From the NCBI RefSeq assembly GCF_018282095.1, contig NZ_CP074126.1:606501-670500 (forward strand): a stretch of DNA of 64,000 nt, in the 5' to 3' direction. Shown in pieces: positions 35,900 through 45,600 of this stretch. Source of the stretch: Pseudovibrio brasiliensis. Lineage in GTDB: Bacteria; Pseudomonadota; Alphaproteobacteria; Rhizobiales; Stappiaceae. The position numbers and the translations under genes are program-made. Numbering within the stretch: the stretch's first letter is position 1; the number at the start of each line of letters is the position of its first letter. A model generated the notes under the pieces. That model had not been told where the DNA came from, did not search any database, and saw only the letters and a program-made list of their open reading frames with translations.

Positions 35900-36562
35900 A
35901 TGCCAAACAATGCTCGTACCCGTCTGAAAGTGTGCTGTATTTCAACATCCGGCGAAGCTGCCACAGCCGTTGCCTGTGGTGCAGATGCCGTCGGCCTTGT
36001 CGCGCACATGCCTTCCGGCCCAGGCGTGATTGAGGATGATCTCATTCTTAACATCGCCCGGCAAATCCCACCCGCCGTCGCCACCTGGCTCCTCACATCC
36101 CGCACCACTGCACGGGAAATCGTCGAACATGTGCTGACCTGCGGAACCAATACAGTTCAGATCGTCAGCCCGATTGATCCTGGCGAATATCAGGAGCTGC
36201 GCCTCGATCTTCCTGCAAGCACGCGCATCGTTCAGGTTGTTCACGTAGAAGACGAATACTCCTTTGAAATCGCACAGGAATATGGACGCGTTGCCGATGC
36301 GGTCCTGCTCGATTCCGGTCGCCCCTCACAGAACGAACTGGGTGGAACAGGCCGAACCCACAACTGGGATCTGAGCCGCCATATCGTCGAGAAGCTGGAT
36401 GTTCCGGTCTTCCTCGCCGGAGGTCTCACACCGCAGAACATCATCGAAGCGATTGAGACCGTGAAGCCATACGGTGTAGATGTCTGCAGCGGGGTCCGCG
36501 TCAATGGTCGCCTCAACAGAACCCGCCTGACCGAATTTGCTGCTGCAATCGCCTGTACCTGA
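35900..36562 (+). CDS. divergent phosphoribosylanthranilate isomerase (TrpF)-like protein
   Basis: The 220-residue protein has a TrpF-type beta/alpha barrel: KVCCIS near the N-terminus (C12/C13), VLLDS with the general-acid Asp (D138), GGTGRTHNWDLS (148-159), LAGGLTPQNI, and DVCSGVRVNG. The segment that normally reads SPR-x-V after strand two is replaced by MPSGPGVI. No trpA, trpB or other tryptophan genes are nearby. It may be a true isomerase or a paralog with another phosphoribosyl substrate. Ribosome binding site GGGGATG precedes ATG 35900. Confidence 0.75.
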   Translation: MPNNARTRLKVCCISTSGEAATAVACGADAVGLVAHMPSGPGVIEDDLILNIARQIPPAVATWLLTSRTTAREIVEHVLTCGTNTVQIVSPIDPGEYQELRLDLPASTRIVQVVHVEDEYSFEIAQEYGRVADAVLLDSGRPSQNELGGTGRTHNWDLSRHIVEKLDVPVFLAGGLTPQNIIEAIETVKPYGVDVCSGVRVNGRLNRTRLTEFAAAIACT

Positions 36563-36726
36563 TGACTAGGTAGATCTCCGGAATTCTTCGGTTTTTAATT
36601 AGAATTCTTGCCTTTCTCTTCAGCTCGGCTGTATACCTATGAAAAGTAATGGGCAAAACGCTAAGCGATCTCTGAACACGGCGAAAGACCGGGATGCTAT
36701 GCTGCCCAAAGGGAGTGGGGGAGCAC

Positions 36727-37236
36727 GTGCAACGATATATCTGGGTCATGGTTGTTGTTGTTTGCGCCGCACTGATCCTACCAAAGGTGCTGGAAGAGCG
36801 TTTGTTGGGTGTTGTTGAGGTTCACGAACCTAAGCCTGACACCCAACCGACCAAGACAACCAAGCGCACGACCCGGATCAGAAAAGCCGCCAACGGCCAC
36901 TTCATGGCCTCCATCAAGATCAACGGTCATAAGACCGAAGCTCTGATCGACACTGGCGCAAGTCTGCTCGCTATTCCTTACAGTATCGCCCGCAAAGCTG
37001 GCATCCGTGTCCGCAACGAAGACTTCACTGTCGAAGTGCGCACCGCCAACGGCATCACTTCTGGTGCAACAGCCTCAATTTCAAATCTCTATTTGGGCTC
37101 AATTCATATACGCAACGTTAAAAGTCTTATCCTTAAAGATGAAGCGCTCTCGCAGGTGCTTTTAGGGATGTCTGCGTTGAACAGGCTTGGCAAGATCACG
37201 CTCGGCAACAAAGAGCTTGTGATTACACCAAGATAA
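36727..37236 (+). CDS. membrane-anchored retropepsin-like aspartic protease (TIGR02281 type)
   Basis: The 169-residue protein has one N-terminal membrane segment (VMVVVVCAALILP), a proline/threonine-rich linker, and a clan AA aspartic protease domain with DTGAS and a second conserved block LLGMSALNRLGKI. Such proteins act as dimers and face the periplasm; substrates are unknown. GTG 36727 follows GGGGGAG with a 5-base spacer; two earlier in-frame starts are less well placed. Confidence 0.8.
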   Translation: MQRYIWVMVVVVCAALILPKVLEERLLGVVEVHEPKPDTQPTKTTKRTTRIRKAANGHFMASIKINGHKTEALIDTGASLLAIPYSIARKAGIRVRNEDFTVEVRTANGITSGATASISNLYLGSIHIRNVKSLILKDEALSQVLLGMSALNRLGKITLGNKELVITPR

Positions 37237-37379
37237 GCAAAAAAATAAATCCTGCTGCGTGCAGCCCTTCAAAGGGCGGTATCCTTTTGTCTTGCTTGTA
37301 CTAATTCTCGTTTCATAGGAGGTTGGTAGTGTAACGGCGACCTGAGGGGGAGGCAGGTCTGCAATTGAAAGGGAAAGCA

Positions 37380-38372
37380 GTGGCTATTCGTGATTTCGGT
37401 GAGCTGGAAAACCGGGAAACTGTGAAGGAAGTGACACTGCACGGCGGAGATCTGACCGCAAGCATCCTCACTTACGGAGCCACAGTACGCAGACTGCAGC
37501 TGGGAGACCGCGACTTAACGCTTGGCTTCGACAATCTGCGCGACTACGAACTTCACTCCCCACACATGGGCGCCACCGCAGGGCGCTGCGCCAACCGCAT
37601 TGCAAACGGCTGCTTCTCAATTGGTGATGACGAGTTCCAACTCTCCGTCAACGAAGGCGGACGCCACCATCTCCACGGCGGTCACACAGGGTTTGCGCAC
37701 CGCATCTGGACCATCGAAGAAGCCAGCGAAGATAGCGTTCTACTCTCTTTGGAATCCCCGGACGGGGAAGAAGGCTACCCGGGCACTGTCCAGATCACAT
37801 GCCGCTATACCCTCACCAAAGACAACACGCTGCGCATCGAGTTTTCCGGCTCCACAGACAAGCCGACCCTGCTGAACCCAGCACACCACAGCTACTTCAA
37901 TCTGGGTGATCATGAAGATGTGACAAAACACCAGATCATGATCCCGGCCCGCTCTTATCTGCCAGTTTCCGATGAGCTGATCCCAACCGGCGAAATCGTC
38001 GATGTGGCTGGCACCGCTTACGATTTCCGCGAAATGCGTCAGGTGCAGGATGAGCAAGACAACCGTTTTGACAACAACTTCTGCCTGCGCCAGTTCCGTC
38101 TGGAAAAGCCCGAGCTGTCCGCTGTCGTGTTTGAGCCTGAAACCCAAATTAAGATGGAAGTCTGGTCAACCGAGCCGGGCATTCAGTTTTACGATGGTAG
38201 CTCGCTGAACACACCCGTTCCGGGCTTCAATGGCAAAAACTATGGCCCACGTGCTGGCCTGTGCCTTGAGCCGCAATGCTGGCCTGATAGCCCAAACCAT
38301 GAGGAGTTTGCGTGTTCCACGCTTCAACCAACTGAGCACTACTTGCAAATAACAGAATACCGTTTCATCTGA
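37380..38372 (+). CDS. aldose 1-epimerase family protein
   Basis: The 330-residue protein interconverts sugar anomers or a similar hexose derivative. Family motifs are GATAGRCANRIANG, HHLHGGHTGF (one catalytic His), NPAHHSYFNLGD (second His), and the C-terminal glutamate in LCLEPQCWPDSPN. GTG 37380 with AAAGGGA six bases upstream is preferred to TTG 37365. It is followed by an amidohydrolase gene 46 bp downstream. Substrate range is not fixed by sequence. Confidence 0.88.
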   Translation: MAIRDFGELENRETVKEVTLHGGDLTASILTYGATVRRLQLGDRDLTLGFDNLRDYELHSPHMGATAGRCANRIANGCFSIGDDEFQLSVNEGGRHHLHGGHTGFAHRIWTIEEASEDSVLLSLESPDGEEGYPGTVQITCRYTLTKDNTLRIEFSGSTDKPTLLNPAHHSYFNLGDHEDVTKHQIMIPARSYLPVSDELIPTGEIVDVAGTAYDFREMRQVQDEQDNRFDNNFCLRQFRLEKPELSAVVFEPETQIKMEVWSTEPGIQFYDGSSLNTPVPGFNGKNYGPRAGLCLEPQCWPDSPNHEEFACSTLQPTEHYLQITEYRFI

Positions 38373-38418
38373 TGTGCTGAGGAGAGTAGCACATCAGGCG
38401 TTGTAAAGGACGATAACA

Positions 38419-39468
38419 GTGAAGACTATCTTTTCGCCTGATCAGCTGTTGCATGCCCCGACCAAAGAAATCTCGGATGGGAAACTGGTACCTGCCAACG
38501 AGATACCCTCTCGCGCGGAAATCGTTCTTGAGCACATCAAGAAAGCGCAGTTCGGAGAGGTTCTCGCTCCCAACGATTTTTCTCTGGACCCGATCCTCAA
38601 AGTCCATGACGCGGACTATGTCACCTTCCTGCTGGATTTCTGGCAGCTCTGGCTGGCAGAAGGGCGCACTGAAGAGGAAGTCTTCCCGTTTGTCTGGCCA
38701 GTCCATGGCCTCAGGCACGATATCGTCCCCGATCAGATTGATGGCAAGCTCGGCTTCTATTCGTTTGATGCTGGCACCCCTATGGGGGCTCACACATGGA
38801 CTGCTGCGCGCAAAAGTGCGGAAACGGCTTTGACCGGGGCAGATCTGCTCCTCTCTGGTGATCACTCCGCATTCGCGCTCTGCCGTCCTCCGGGGCACCA
38901 CGCCCACCGCCGCCTTTACGGTGGCTACTGCTTCCTGAACAACGCCGCCATTGCAGCCCAGCATCTGCGCGATCAGGGCGTAGGCAAGGTCACGATTTTC
39001 GACGTGGACTATCACCACGGCAATGGAACTCAGGCGATCTTCTATGACCGGGCCGACGTTCAGTTCCTATCCATTCATGCAGACCCGAAAGTGGAGTTTC
39101 CTTACTACTTGGGCCATGCCAACGAACGTGGCCTGAAAGAAGGGGCAGGGTACAATCACAACTACCCACTTCCACATGGAACCTCTTGGGTAGAGTGGGC
39201 TGAGGCAATGGAAGATGCCTGCCGAAGCATCGAGAAGTTTGCGCCGGATGTGATCATTGTCTCCCTTGGCATGGATCCCTATGAGAAAGACCCGATCTCC
39301 AAGTTCAAACTGAAGACAGATGACTTCTCCAGAATAGGCGCCCGCATTGCCAGACTGGGCAAACCAACTCTGTTTGTGATGGAAGGCGGTTATGCTGTCG
39401 GTGATTTGGGCCTCAATTGCACCAAGGCACTCAGCGGATATCTCGATACTGTGACTGTCAGTTCCTGA
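38419..39468 (+). CDS. histone-deacetylase family amidohydrolase (acetylpolyamine amidohydrolase-like)
   Basis: The 349-residue zinc enzyme has the HDAC catalytic pair in PPGHHAHR, the glycine-rich YGGYCFLNN, zinc ligands in FDVDYHHGNGTQ, and LGMDPYEKDP with the third ligand, ending in VMEGGY. In bacteria such enzymes deacetylate acetylpolyamines or other N-acetyl amines rather than histones. GTG 38419 has AAAGGA eight bases upstream. No polyamine transport genes are adjacent, so the substrate is uncertain. Confidence 0.9.
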   Translation: MKTIFSPDQLLHAPTKEISDGKLVPANEIPSRAEIVLEHIKKAQFGEVLAPNDFSLDPILKVHDADYVTFLLDFWQLWLAEGRTEEEVFPFVWPVHGLRHDIVPDQIDGKLGFYSFDAGTPMGAHTWTAARKSAETALTGADLLLSGDHSAFALCRPPGHHAHRRLYGGYCFLNNAAIAAQHLRDQGVGKVTIFDVDYHHGNGTQAIFYDRADVQFLSIHADPKVEFPYYLGHANERGLKEGAGYNHNYPLPHGTSWVEWAEAMEDACRSIEKFAPDVIIVSLGMDPYEKDPISKFKLKTDDFSRIGARIARLGKPTLFVMEGGYAVGDLGLNCTKALSGYLDTVTVSS

Positions 39469-39503
39469 TAGGCTAACATGCTCTGAAATATGCATTTTGT
39501 ACC

Positions 39504-39530
39504 GTGGGGGGAGATTATCTTCCCCGCCAC
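39504..39530. terminator. hairpin after the amidohydrolase gene
   Basis: GTGG, GGGGA and GAT segments pair with ATC, TTCCCC and CCAC across 39504-39530 with small mismatches. No T-run follows, so termination is only possible. Confidence 0.35.
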
Positions 39531-39606
39531 TTGTGTCTTGCGGCTGCCTCCCTCTTGAAAGCAGCCCACATTATGCGTACATCCTTGCGAACTGAAATTT
39601 CTTAAA

Positions 39607-39651
39607 GCGTATTCCCGTAAGGTGGGGAACGGTTTTCGGATAACAACACGC
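39607..39651. repeat. rhizobial-type intergenic palindrome, copy 2
   Basis: GCGTATTCCCG ... GTGGGGAACGGTTTTCGG ... ACGC matches the copy at 14912 in layout and most bases, but the right outer arm has decayed (AACACGC for GAATACGC). Confidence 0.6.
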
Positions 39652-39718
39652 AAGAACATGAGGGATTAAAGCAGCCCAGCCGTTTAACCATAAGGCAGCT
39701 GCTTTAAGTGATCAGATA

Positions 39719-40156
39719 ATGCCAGAGCAAAATAGCCCGAAAACAAACCTGTTTTGGTTGTTTTTTAACCCGTTTGGACGAATTTCCAAAGGCGTATACT
39801 GGCTCGCAATCGCGCTGATCTTCTGTGTGATGTACATTGCTGTGAGTGTGACTGCAGGCTCGCTGACTTACAACGAAAGTGATGCAGCTGATCTCACACT
39901 GGCGCAGGTCTACAACGATATGTTGGCAACAAACCCGCTGTTGTTTCCGCTGATACTCCTCACAAACTTTATGGTGTTTATGCTTGTAATCAAGCGTCTG
40001 CAGGATCGTGGAATCACTGGGTTTGTGGCGCTGACCTTGTTCCTGCCTTTCCTCAATCTGCTTGTGCCAATCGTCGTTGGCTTCCTGAAAAGCGAGCAAG
40101 GCCCGAACAGATACGGCCCAACGTCCAACAGCCGCCCGATCAAACCCAAAAAGTAA
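39719..40156 (+). CDS. DUF805 membrane protein
   Basis: The 145-residue protein has the DUF805 signature: FFNPFGRISKGVYW before the first helix, KRLQDRGITGF before the third, and GPNRYGP after the last. Three to four membrane helices are predicted. Function of DUF805 is unknown. ATG 39719 is used. It is 102 bp upstream of dapE. Confidence 0.88.
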   Translation: MPEQNSPKTNLFWLFFNPFGRISKGVYWLAIALIFCVMYIAVSVTAGSLTYNESDAADLTLAQVYNDMLATNPLLFPLILLTNFMVFMLVIKRLQDRGITGFVALTLFLPFLNLLVPIVVGFLKSEQGPNRYGPTSNSRPIKPKK

Positions 40157-40258
40157 GCGTCTCTGTTGAGATTTTGCGGTGTTATAGGCCAGTGAAATTC
40201 ACGAAGTGCTGGCAACTCGTGATTGACCATCAGGCACAGCACAGCTAAATCTCGGAGC

Positions 40259-41428
40259 ATGACTGATACGCTTTCTCCTGCGGTACAGATCTGCCGCGAC
40301 CTTATCCGCTGTCCAAGTGTCACCCCGGCTGAAGGCGGTGCTCTTTCCACGCTCGAAAACCTGCTTGCAGGCGCTGGTTTTGATGTTTCCCGCGTTACCT
40401 TCACCGATGAAGATACACCGGACGTCGAGAACCTGTTTGCCACCATCGGCACAGGCAAACCGCATTTCGTGTTTGCGGGGCATACCGATGTTGTACCAGT
40501 AGGCGACGAAGCCGCATGGACCCATGGCCCGTTTGACGGCACCATCGCAGATGGCATGCTGCACGGTCGTGGAACGGCAGATATGAAAGGCGGCGTTGCA
40601 GCGTTTGCAGCCGCCGCTCTGGACTATGTGAAAGCGCATCCAGACGGAATTCTGGGCCAGATCTCCTTCCTCATCACTGGTGACGAAGAAGGCCCAGCAA
40701 TCAACGGCACTGTGAAACTGCTGGAGTGGGCTACAGAGCAAGGGCATGAGTTCGATGCCTGTATTGTTGGCGAACCAACCAACCCCGATGCTCTGGGCGA
40801 TGCCATCAAAGTGGGCCGCCGCGGCTCCCTGACAGGCACAATCAAGGTCAACGGTACACAGGGCCATGTGGCCTATCAGCATCTGGCAGACAACCCAGTT
40901 CCAGGCATGCTCAAACTGCTGAGTGCAGTCTCTGAGGTAGAACTGGACAAAGGCAACGAGCGTTTCCAGCCTTCCAATCTTGAAATCACCACTGTTGATG
41001 TCGGCAACACTGCGACCAACGTTATTCCGGCGCATGTAATGGCGAAGTTCAACATTCGCTTTAACGATCAGTGGTCTGTCAAATCTCTGAGCGAGCACGT
41101 CACCAAGCTTCTGAGCGATGTAGCGCCAGAAGGTCTTGATTGGAGCATTGACTACGCAAAGGAAGCAACCGACAGTTTCCTGACCCATGACGAAGCGCTG
41201 ATCCAGACACTGTCCAACTCCATCAAGACAGTCACAGGCCGCACACCAGAGCTGTCTACCGGTGGCGGAACTTCAGATGCACGCTTCATCAAGAACTACT
41301 GTGCTGTAGTTGAGTTCGGCCTTGTTGGTCAGACCATGCACAAGGTCGATGAGCACGTCGCAGTGGCAGATATCGAGCAACTCGCCGACATCTACCTCCG
41401 CTTCTTGCAAGACTACTTTCAGGCTTGA
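40259..41428 (+). CDS. dapE: succinyl-diaminopimelate desuccinylase
   Basis: The 389-residue di-zinc M20 peptidase removes succinate from N-succinyl-LL-diaminopimelate in lysine and peptidoglycan precursor synthesis. Ligands and catalytic residues appear as GHTDVVPVGD (H75, D77), RGTADMKGG (D108), TGDEEGPA (E143, E144) and the C-terminal MHKVDE. STGGGTSDARF marks DapE over other M20 enzymes. GGAG lies close to ATG 40259; an in-frame upstream start at 40223 is less likely. Confidence 0.94.
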   Translation: MTDTLSPAVQICRDLIRCPSVTPAEGGALSTLENLLAGAGFDVSRVTFTDEDTPDVENLFATIGTGKPHFVFAGHTDVVPVGDEAAWTHGPFDGTIADGMLHGRGTADMKGGVAAFAAAALDYVKAHPDGILGQISFLITGDEEGPAINGTVKLLEWATEQGHEFDACIVGEPTNPDALGDAIKVGRRGSLTGTIKVNGTQGHVAYQHLADNPVPGMLKLLSAVSEVELDKGNERFQPSNLEITTVDVGNTATNVIPAHVMAKFNIRFNDQWSVKSLSEHVTKLLSDVAPEGLDWSIDYAKEATDSFLTHDEALIQTLSNSIKTVTGRTPELSTGGGTSDARFIKNYCAVVEFGLVGQTMHKVDEHVAVADIEQLADIYLRFLQDYFQA

Positions 41429-41452
41429 GTTGATTAGGAACAGGATGGTGTG

Positions 41453-42061
41453 ATGGCTCTTGGCATTCAGGAAATTCGCCAGTCCTGCATTGCATCCTGG
41501 AGGATCATGAAGGGTGAGGCAGAAGCGGTGCAGCAGTTTGATCTGTCTGCAGACGGCTTTTGGAGATCCTTTCTGGTCATCTTCCTGTTGCTGCCCTTTT
41601 ACTTCCTGTCTCTGATCTCCGAGCAGGCTTTGATGCTTGAGCATCAGGCCGCTATGGGGCCAGAGGCAACAGAAGTTGTCGCAACTGGTGCTCAGTTCTA
41701 CACCGGCAAAACCATCTCGCTGTTCGTGGATTGGATCGCCTTTCCGATCGTCGTCGGTCTTCTGGCTAGATCACTGGGGCTGGGACGCAACTACGGCCCT
41801 TACATCATCGTCAGAAACTGGAGCACACTGCTCATTCTGTTGCCGCAGACGTTCCTCAATCTGTTCTATCTGGCAGGGCTGATCCCATCTGCTCTGCTGA
41901 TCATGCTCACATTCCCGATTGTCGGCTGGGTGTTGTGGTACCGATTCCAGATCGCCCGCATTGTTGGCGGATGCACATTCTCCATTTCCATCGGTCTTGT
42001 CGTACTGGATCTGGTGCTTTCCATCCTGATCAGCGCCTCGTTTGACCGGCTGTTTGCCTGA
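41453..42061 (+). CDS. uncharacterised membrane protein downstream of dapE
   Basis: A 202-residue protein with about five hydrophobic segments (near 41-59, 88-103, 122-142, 146-162 and 175-195). I do not recognise a named domain. It lies 24 bp after dapE and upstream of another membrane protein, so the three may be cotranscribed. Cell-envelope function is plausible from context only. Confidence 0.65.
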   Translation: MALGIQEIRQSCIASWRIMKGEAEAVQQFDLSADGFWRSFLVIFLLLPFYFLSLISEQALMLEHQAAMGPEATEVVATGAQFYTGKTISLFVDWIAFPIVVGLLARSLGLGRNYGPYIIVRNWSTLLILLPQTFLNLFYLAGLIPSALLIMLTFPIVGWVLWYRFQIARIVGGCTFSISIGLVVLDLVLSILISASFDRLFA

Positions 42062-42155
42062 TCAATCCAGTTTTTCGCTTGCCCCTTTAAATTTTCGGTA
42101 GCGCTCACCTGAGTTTCCGCGCACACTTGACGTGGAGGAAAATTGGGAGGGACGG

Positions 42156-42977
42156 ATGTCAGACAATCATCTGGCTGTGTCTGCGGGTGCGCAAAACCCG
42201 CAGAACAAGCTGGCGAAACCTATAGTTCGTCAGGTTACTTTGGAGGATATAACAAGCTCCCTGAAGCTTGGAATTCTGGACTTTGTGAAAACGCCGGTTA
42301 TTGGTTTAACCTTCGGCGCATTCTTTATGATCGGCGGAATACTGGTCACATTGCTCTCGTTCTGGGTGGACATGAGCTACATCAGCTACCCGCTGGCCTG
42401 CGGCTTCCTGCTGCTTGGCCCATTTGCAGCGCTTGGGCTCTATGAAGTCTCCAGACGGCTGCAGGCAGGGGAAACACCACGTATGAGCGGCCTGTTCACC
42501 TTGATGTGGGAGCAACGCCGCGGTGAAATTGCATGGATGGCCTTTGTGGTGATCTTCATCCAGTTCCTATGGATGTTCAAGGTCCACCTGCTGCTGGCGC
42601 TCTTCTTAGGAATGCAAGGCTACGGCACATTTGTGCAGTTCGCGCAGACGATCTTCGAAACCTCAGACGGGCTCCTGTTCCTTGCGGCAGGCCATCTTGT
42701 GGGGGCGTTTTTTGCGGTCCTGCTGTTTGCCGTCAGCGTGGTCTCTTTTCCAATCCTGTTGGATACGGAACTGGACTTTGTCACTGCGATGATCACGAGC
42801 GTAAAGGTCGTAACTGGAAGTCCAGTGGTCATGGTTGGGTGGGGACTGCTCATCACGGCAATCCTGATGGTCTCCATGATCCCGGCGTTTATCGGTCTGC
42901 TGGTCACACTTCCAGTGCTGGGCCACACCACATGGCACCTTTACAAGCGTGTGGTGACCTTCGAAGACGCAAAATAA
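42156..42977 (+). CDS. DUF2189 membrane protein
   Basis: The 273-residue protein has about six membrane segments and the DUF2189 marks: LGILDFVKTPVIGL near the N-terminus, GLYEVSRRLQAGETP, ELDFVTAMITSVKVV, and the C-terminal LPVLGHTTWHLYKRVV. Function is unknown. GGGAGGG before ATG 42156 is a good ribosome binding site. A terminator shared with convergent truA follows. Confidence 0.88.
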   Translation: MSDNHLAVSAGAQNPQNKLAKPIVRQVTLEDITSSLKLGILDFVKTPVIGLTFGAFFMIGGILVTLLSFWVDMSYISYPLACGFLLLGPFAALGLYEVSRRLQAGETPRMSGLFTLMWEQRRGEIAWMAFVVIFIQFLWMFKVHLLLALFLGMQGYGTFVQFAQTIFETSDGLLFLAAGHLVGAFFAVLLFAVSVVSFPILLDTELDFVTAMITSVKVVTGSPVVMVGWGLLITAILMVSMIPAFIGLLVTLPVLGHTTWHLYKRVVTFEDAK

Positions 42978-42983
42978 ATCGGC

Positions 42984-43015
42984 AAACCGGAGGAGGACGG
43001 CCTCCGGTTTCCTTT
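42984..43015 (+). terminator. intrinsic terminator between DUF2189 gene and truA
   Basis: AAACCGGAGG (42984-42993) and CCTCCGGTTT (43001-43010) pair perfectly and CCTTTTT follows. The AAA on the left gives weak function on the minus strand too. Confidence 0.85.
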
Positions 43016-43037
43016 TTAAGTTTTACGGATAAGAAAC

Positions 43038-43868
43038 TTAATCTTCTTCATCCGCCGGCGCTTCATCAGCACCAACGTTCTTCAGACTGTCCTGATAGGC
43101 GAGGAAAGACGCTTCATCCTCTTCTGGTGTGCGATAGTCCACCTGAGTGAGGTAAAGCCCTTCAGGAACCGCAACAGGCCCACACGCCTTGCGGTCACAC
43201 GCTTCCAGCGCCGCTTTCAGATCATCCTTGGTCCAGCGGCCTTCGCCTACAAGACGCAGACTACCCACCATGGAACGTACCTGATTGTGCAGGAACGAGC
43301 GGGAGCTGCATTCCAAGAACACATGATAGCCTTGGCGATAAACGCAAATGCGCTCCATGGTCTTCCACGGGCTCTTCGCCTGACATCGCGTATGGCGGAA
43401 TGTCGTGAAATCGTGATGCCCCAGCAGCACTTGTGCCGCTTCATTCATGGCTTCCGCATTCAGCTCCGGCTTCACGTACCAGGCTAAACCACGGTCATGC
43501 GTCAGTGGCTCAAGGCGGTTGGCAATCTTGTAGCGGTAATGACGGCGGATAGCAGAAAAGCGAGCGTCAAAGCCAAGACCAGCCTTCTCACAGTCCAAGA
43601 TAGCAACAGGGTCCGGCTGAGCGTGAAAGTTCAGCGCATTCTTCACGGTTTCCGCTGGCCAGTCCTTGGAAAGATCCAGATGCGCCACCTGACCCGTTGC
43701 ATGAACACCAGAGTCCGTGCGGCCAGCACCACCAATAGTTACTGTCTCACCCGTGAAAGATTTGATCGCGCGCTCAATCACACCCTGAACTGTTGGGCCG
43801 TTGTCCTGACGCTGCCAGCCAACGAAAGGGCGTCCGTCGTAATCAATGGTAATTTTGTAGCGCGGCAT
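43038..43868 (-). CDS. truA: tRNA pseudouridine(38-40) synthase
   Basis: The 276-residue enzyme makes pseudouridine at positions 38-40 of the tRNA anticodon arm. The catalytic aspartate is D52 in GRTDSGVHATGQ; YRYKIANR and SFLHNQVRSMVG are further TruA motifs. ATG 43868 starts the conserved MPRYK; MQRTR upstream is an extension. An acidic C-terminal tail (about 20 residues) is unusual but not rare. Last of four minus-strand genes. Confidence 0.94.
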   Translation of the reverse strand: MPRYKITIDYDGRPFVGWQRQDNGPTVQGVIERAIKSFTGETVTIGGAGRTDSGVHATGQVAHLDLSKDWPAETVKNALNFHAQPDPVAILDCEKAGLGFDARFSAIRRHYRYKIANRLEPLTHDRGLAWYVKPELNAEAMNEAAQVLLGHHDFTTFRHTRCQAKSPWKTMERICVYRQGYHVFLECSSRSFLHNQVRSMVGSLRLVGEGRWTKDDLKAALEACDRKACGPVAVPEGLYLTQVDYRTPEEDEASFLAYQDSLKNVGADEAPADEED

Positions 43869-44015
43869 TCTTGTTCTTTGCAAAGGTTAAGCGGCAGGCT
43901 GTTCAGCCCGTGCACTGGCACATGGGACCGCCCGCAGGATGCATCGGAAATTTCGCGCTGTACTATCAGATTTGTATGAGCAAGGCCAGACCTCGTGGCA
44001 AGGCTGGACCGGAAC

Positions 44016-44555
44016 CTACTCAAACTCCTGAAACGGTGTGGCATAGGTTACTTCAACAGGAAGCTCCTCACGCCCCGCCTGAGTAAACGGCAGCGCCATG
44101 AAGATAGGCCCGGCATACGGTCCTTGCACCTTCTTCGCCAGCTCACTGTCAAAGCCAAAACGGTTGAAGTAGTCCGGTGCACCAAGTACGAGGACAAGAT
44201 CTTCACCCAGCCCCTGCAACTCATCCAGCGCTGCCTGAATAAGCTTGGTACCAACGCCTTTGTTCTTGACAGCTGGCTCTACACAAACCGGCGCAAGGCA
44301 GCTGATCTTCAGCCGGTGACCTTCGCCGGTGCCGGTCACCCGTGAGAATGCAAGGTGGCCAAGAAGATTGCCATCAGTATCCGTTGCAATCCGTTCCAGA
44401 ACCAAAGCGCCGCAACCACGAAGTCGCTCAACCAGACGACCTTCATTGCTTTGCCCGAATGCCCGAACCAGAAGTGACAGGATTGCAGGCTCATCTTTCT
44501 TTTCAGGCCCACGGAGATCAACCTGATCCACTCCAAACTGTTGGACTTCAACCAT
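44016..44555 (-). CDS. GNAT family N-acetyltransferase (YhbS-like)
   Basis: The 179-residue protein has the GNAT acetyl-CoA loop as VCVEPAVKNKGVGTKLIQAA, followed by LVLVLGAPDYFNRFGF, a motif of the YhbS subgroup. The acceptor cannot be predicted. It sits between fmt and truA, which are often direct neighbours in alphaproteobacteria, so it may be a later insertion. Confidence 0.88.
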   Translation of the reverse strand: MVEVQQFGVDQVDLRGPEKKDEPAILSLLVRAFGQSNEGRLVERLRGCGALVLERIATDTDGNLLGHLAFSRVTGTGEGHRLKISCLAPVCVEPAVKNKGVGTKLIQAALDELQGLGEDLVLVLGAPDYFNRFGFDSELAKKVQGPYAGPIFMALPFTQAGREELPVEVTYATPFQEFE

Positions 44556-44610
44556 GTCGCCTCCGTGTGTTCTTGTGTCTCTTAAGAAAAGCCTATCTGA
44601 TTAAGGTGGG

Positions 44611-45555
44611 TCAGGAAACCTTGTCTCCAGCACTAAGCTTAGAGCCGCGTAAAAATTCATCGGTAGACATGGCCTTTTTGCCTGCCCGCTGAACCTGAAC
44701 CAGCTTGATTGCACCAGAACCGCACGCAATGGTCAGCGTGCTTTCTTCTGCAACCAGAACCTCACCAGCGGTGCCAGAACCTTCAGCAAGGCTGCTGCGC
44801 AAGATCTTCACACGCTCAGCACTCTTGCCACCCAGCTCCATCTCACACCACGCACCCGGGAAAGGAGAAAGACCGCGAATGTGGTTGTGCACCTGCTCTG
44901 CTGGCAGGGACCAGTCAATACGGGTTTCGCTTTTCTGGATCTTCTTGGCATAGGTCACGCCATCCTCAGACTGAGGCGTAGAACCCAAACCACCGCGAGA
45001 CAGTGCAGAAAGTGCACGCAGCATCAGATCACCACCAAGGCCAGAAAGACGGTCATGCAGTTCGCCTGCAGTCATATCCTCAGTGATTGCAACAGTCTCA
45101 GACATACACACAGGACCGGTATCCAGCCCTTCCTCCATCTGCATCACCTGAATGCCAGAGGCCTTATCGCCTGCCATAATTGCACGATTGATCGGCGCAG
45201 CACCGCGCCAGCGTGGCAGCAAAGACGCATGACCATTCAGGCAACCGTACTCGGTACCTTCCAAAATGGCTTTCGGCAGCAGCAGACCATAAGCCACCAC
45301 AACAGCCACATCTGCTTCAAAAGAGCGAAACCGTTCCTGTTCCTCTTCGCTCTTCAAAGAGGTCGGCGTGAACACAGGAATGCCGAGGCTTTCAGCAGCT
45401 TCGTGCACGGGCGTCTTCTTCAGCTCCATGCCGCGTCCGGCTTTGCGTGGTGGCTGCGAGTAACAGGCAACCACATCCCAACCTTGCCCAACAATCTCAA
45501 TCAGAGTTGGAACGGAAAAATCGGGAGTACCCATGAAGATGACGCGCAATGACAT
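44611..45555 (-). CDS. fmt: methionyl-tRNA formyltransferase
   Basis: The 314-residue enzyme transfers formyl from 10-formyltetrahydrofolate to initiator Met-tRNA. Catalytic residues N107, H109 and D145 stand in [18 protein letters not shown] and EEGLDTGPV; the substrate loop [14 protein letters not shown] is intact. The conserved motif more often reads N-x-H with Ile; here x is Gly. It is downstream of def, the enzyme that later removes the formyl group. Confidence 0.95.
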   Translation of the reverse strand: MSLRVIFMGTPDFSVPTLIEIVGQGWDVVACYSQPPRKAGRGMELKKTPVHEAAESLGIPVFTPTSLKSEEEQERFRSFEADVAVVVAYGLLLPKAILEGTEYGCLNGHASLLPRWRGAAPINRAIMAGDKASGIQVMQMEEGLDTGPVCMSETVAITEDMTAGELHDRLSGLGGDLMLRALSALSRGGLGSTPQSEDGVTYAKKIQKSETRIDWSLPAEQVHNHIRGLSPFPGAWCEMELGGKSAERVKILRSSLAEGSGTAGEVLVAEESTLTIACGSGAIKLVQVQRAGKKAMSTDEFLRGSKLSAGDKVS

Positions 45556-45600
45556 AGCTGACCTGCCTGCTGTAATTTTTGTATTGCTGCTTTATAGCCT

